A stretch of 64,000 nt of DNA from Clostridium homopropionicum DSM 5847 (GTDB lineage: Bacteria > Bacillota > Clostridia > Clostridiales > Clostridiaceae): NCBI RefSeq assembly GCF_001263795.1, contig NZ_LHUR01000010.1:117237-181236 (forward strand). Direction: 5' to 3'. This document shows positions 62,717 through 64,000 of the stretch, piece by piece (position 1 is the first letter of the stretch; each line of letters begins with the position of its first letter). The notes beneath the pieces were generated by a model, which worked only from the letters and a program-made list of their open reading frames with translations, was not told the DNA's origin and ran no database searches. The position numbers and the translations under genes were made by a program.

Positions 62717-63490
62717 TTGAATCCAATTGCATTTAATCTTTTTGGTCTCCCTATCGCATGGTATGGAATTATAATTAGCTTTGCTATCATTGTGGGGTAC
62801 TTTGTAGGTCAACTTCAAAGTAAACTATATGATATGGATTTTGATAAAATAACAGATGTGTTTATCGTGGCTTTACCAATTTCAGTAATATGCGCAAGAC
62901 TTTATTATGTAATATTTGAGTGGTCTTATTACAAGAACGATCTTATGGAAATACTAAATATTAGAGGCGGCGGACTTGCAATTCATGGTGGAATACTGGG
63001 TGCTATTCTTAGCGGATATCTTATGGCAAGATATAAAAAAATAGATTTTCTTAAATTACTTGATGTAGTCGGTCCACCTTTTATTATTGCTCAAGCTATT
63101 GGACGTTGGGGAAATTTCTTTAATTCAGAGGCTCATGGAGGAGAAGTATCCAAAGAATTTATTTCTCATTTCCCAAGTTTTATACAGAAGGGTATGTACA
63201 TTGATGGTGCTTATTATCATCCTACATTCTTATATGAGTCTTCTTGGAATTTGATGGTTTTTATTTTTCTTATGATTATCAGTAGAAAAGTAAAATTATA
63301 TAAGGGATCTATTTTCTTCTTATATTTAATGCTGTATTCTATTGGAAGATTTTTTATAGAAGGTCTTAGAACTGACAGTTTAATGATTGGCCCATTTAGA
63401 ATGGCTCAATTAATTAGCTTAATATTTATATTTGCAGCATTAATATTCTTAATTGTATTAAACAAAAGAAAAACAACAAAATATATTTAA
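62717..63490 (+). CDS. lgt: Prolipoprotein diacylglyceryl transferase
   Basis: Transfers diacylglycerol to the lipobox Cys of prolipoproteins in the membrane. The 257-residue protein has seven membrane helices. Conserved stretches include AIHGGILGAIL, then IAQAIGRWGNFFNSEAHGGE (the Lgt signature with the catalytic His region) and IGRFFIEGLRTDSLMIGPFRMAQ. The start is TTG at 62717 with AAGGAAGTG upstream. It is linked closely to the hydrolase gene ahead. It would modify the GerC-type lipoprotein encoded at 16663. Confidence 0.96.
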   Translation: MNPIAFNLFGLPIAWYGIIISFAIIVGYFVGQLQSKLYDMDFDKITDVFIVALPISVICARLYYVIFEWSYYKNDLMEILNIRGGGLAIHGGILGAILSGYLMARYKKIDFLKLLDVVGPPFIIAQAIGRWGNFFNSEAHGGEVSKEFISHFPSFIQKGMYIDGAYYHPTFLYESSWNLMVFIFLMIISRKVKLYKGSIFFLYLMLYSIGRFFIEGLRTDSLMIGPFRMAQLISLIFIFAALIFLIVLNKRKTTKYI

Positions 63491-63532
63491 AATAAAAAGA
63501 GCACATGATTATAATATTATAATTATGTGCTC
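63491..63532 (-). terminator. Terminator of the rrn/tRNA-Asn operon
   Basis: GAGCACATGATTATAAT (63499-63515) pairs with ATTATAATTATGTGCTC (63516-63532), one G-U, almost no loop. On the minus strand it is followed by UUUUUAUUUU. It lies 27 bp beyond the tRNA and may also stop lgt transcripts. Confidence 0.9.
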
Positions 63533-63558
63533 CATTAATTCTCACAAAAAATAAAAAA

Positions 63559-63633
<75 letters not shown>

Positions 63634-63638
63634 ACAAT

Positions 63639-63755
63639 ATCCGGCGGTGACCTACTCTTCCACACCGTCACCAGTGCAGTACCATCGGCGCTTTGAAGCT
63701 TAACCTTCGTGTTCGGAATGGGAACGGGTGTTACCTTCAAGCCATAACCACCAGA
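63639..63755 (-). rRNA. rrf: 5S ribosomal RNA
   Basis: The roughly 117-nt sequence starts TCTGGTGGTTATGGC on the minus strand, includes CACCCGTTCCCATTCCGAAC and GTAGGTCACCGCC, classic 5S sequence. The ends (CTGGTGG and CCGCCGG) pair to form helix I. It lies between 23S and tRNA-Asn. Exact ends may shift by 1-2 nt. Confidence 0.95.
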
Positions 63756-63904
63756 TAGCCAGACATCCAAAATCTTCGATTTTGTGATGGCCGGCTACTC
63801 ATGAGCTTCTGCTCAAGAGTGTCATTAATCAGTACTCCTCAGCTCTGCTGAGTGAGTTTCCTTTGAAAGAAATTTATTCTCTCAAAATTGCACAGTGAAT
63901 TAAT

Positions 63905-64000
63905 ATTGATCAAGTCCTCGACCTATTAGTATTAGTCAGCTGAGTACATTACTGCACTTACACCTCTAACCTATCAACCTGATGGTCTTTCAGGGGTCTT
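63905..64000 (-). rRNA. rrl: 3' end of 23S ribosomal RNA (continues beyond the window)
   Basis: The last ~96 nt of 23S rRNA on the minus strand: GGTTGATAGGTTAGAGGTGT, then GTACTCAGCTGACTAATACT and AGGTCGAGGACTTGATC, conserved at the 23S 3' end of Firmicutes. The 150-bp spacer to 5S has hairpins likely used in rRNA processing. The 5' part and 16S lie outside the window. Confidence 0.95.

Overview
The window is chromosomal DNA of a low-GC, spore-forming, anaerobic Firmicute, most likely Clostridium sensu stricto. Supporting this are the AT-rich coding sequence, strong AGGAGG-type ribosome binding sites, sporulation and germination genes (spoIIP, gpr, spoIVFA/FB, a GerA set, a spo0B-like gene), a class II ribonucleotide reductase, and an rrn operon ending in 5S rRNA and tRNA-Asn. 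I see no prophage, transposase, integrase or CRISPR array. The window is core chromosome with a few odd loci.

Region by region. 1-5.4 kb (minus): hemW (partial), lepA, a small membrane-anchored protein, spoIIP and gpr, with rpsT divergent; this is the lepA-spoIIP-gpr-rpsT order known from Bacillus. 5.4-11.6 kb (minus): holA, comEC (membrane half only), a P-type ATPase that has lost most catalytic motifs, a 79-residue protein, and comEA. 11.8-16.6 kb: a D,D-carboxypeptidase (plus), then rluD-type synthase, ridA, an LCP protein, yqeK and nadD (minus). 16.6-20.4 kb: spore germination genes gerC-gerA (minus) and gerB (plus), set between nadD and yhbY. 20.4-30.1 kb (minus): yhbY, obg, a spo0B-like gene, rpmA, prp, rplU, RNase G, an exonuclease, two radical-SAM-linked genes, spoIVFB and spoIVFA. 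This mirrors the Bacillus spoIVFA-spoIVFB-rplU-prp-rpmA-spo0B-obg cluster.

30.2-38.7 kb (minus): bacteriohemerythrin, an iron alcohol dehydrogenase, a DUF2935 protein, an RseC-like protein, an ABC-F ATPase, glutamate dehydrogenase, a one-domain glycosyltransferase, and an SPFH/NfeD pair. 38.8-39.0 kb holds a 203-bp, highly structured, near-symmetric intergenic element. 39.1-48.6 kb: nadE, yaaR (minus), two half-size chromate transporters, an intact calcium-type P-ATPase, and B12-dependent RNR behind two NrdR boxes. 48.7-53 kb: L,D-transpeptidase, PHP phosphatase, a small membrane protein, an Lrp regulator, a DUF378 protein, a 66-bp perfect palindrome and a tryptophan T-box in front of trpP. 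53-60 kb (minus): argH and argG, separated by unusual 7-bp repeat arrays, then azlD/azlC, isocitrate dehydrogenase and aconitase. 60-64 kb: two divergent coiled-coil proteins, plsC, a stand-alone ComEC-type metallo-beta-lactamase, lgt, and the 3' end of an rrn operon (minus).

How the genes fit together. Aconitase and isocitrate dehydrogenase make 2-oxoglutarate, glutamate dehydrogenase turns it into glutamate, and argG/argH carry on to arginine. spoIIP, gpr, spoIVFA/FB, the spo0B-like gene and the ger genes cover entry into sporulation, engulfment, mother-cell signalling and germination. The least explained items are the degenerate P-type ATPase lying between comEA and comEC, the spo0B-like gene in a clostridium, the two related heptamer/hairpin intergenic elements, and the pair of small divergent coiled-coil genes near 60.5 kb.
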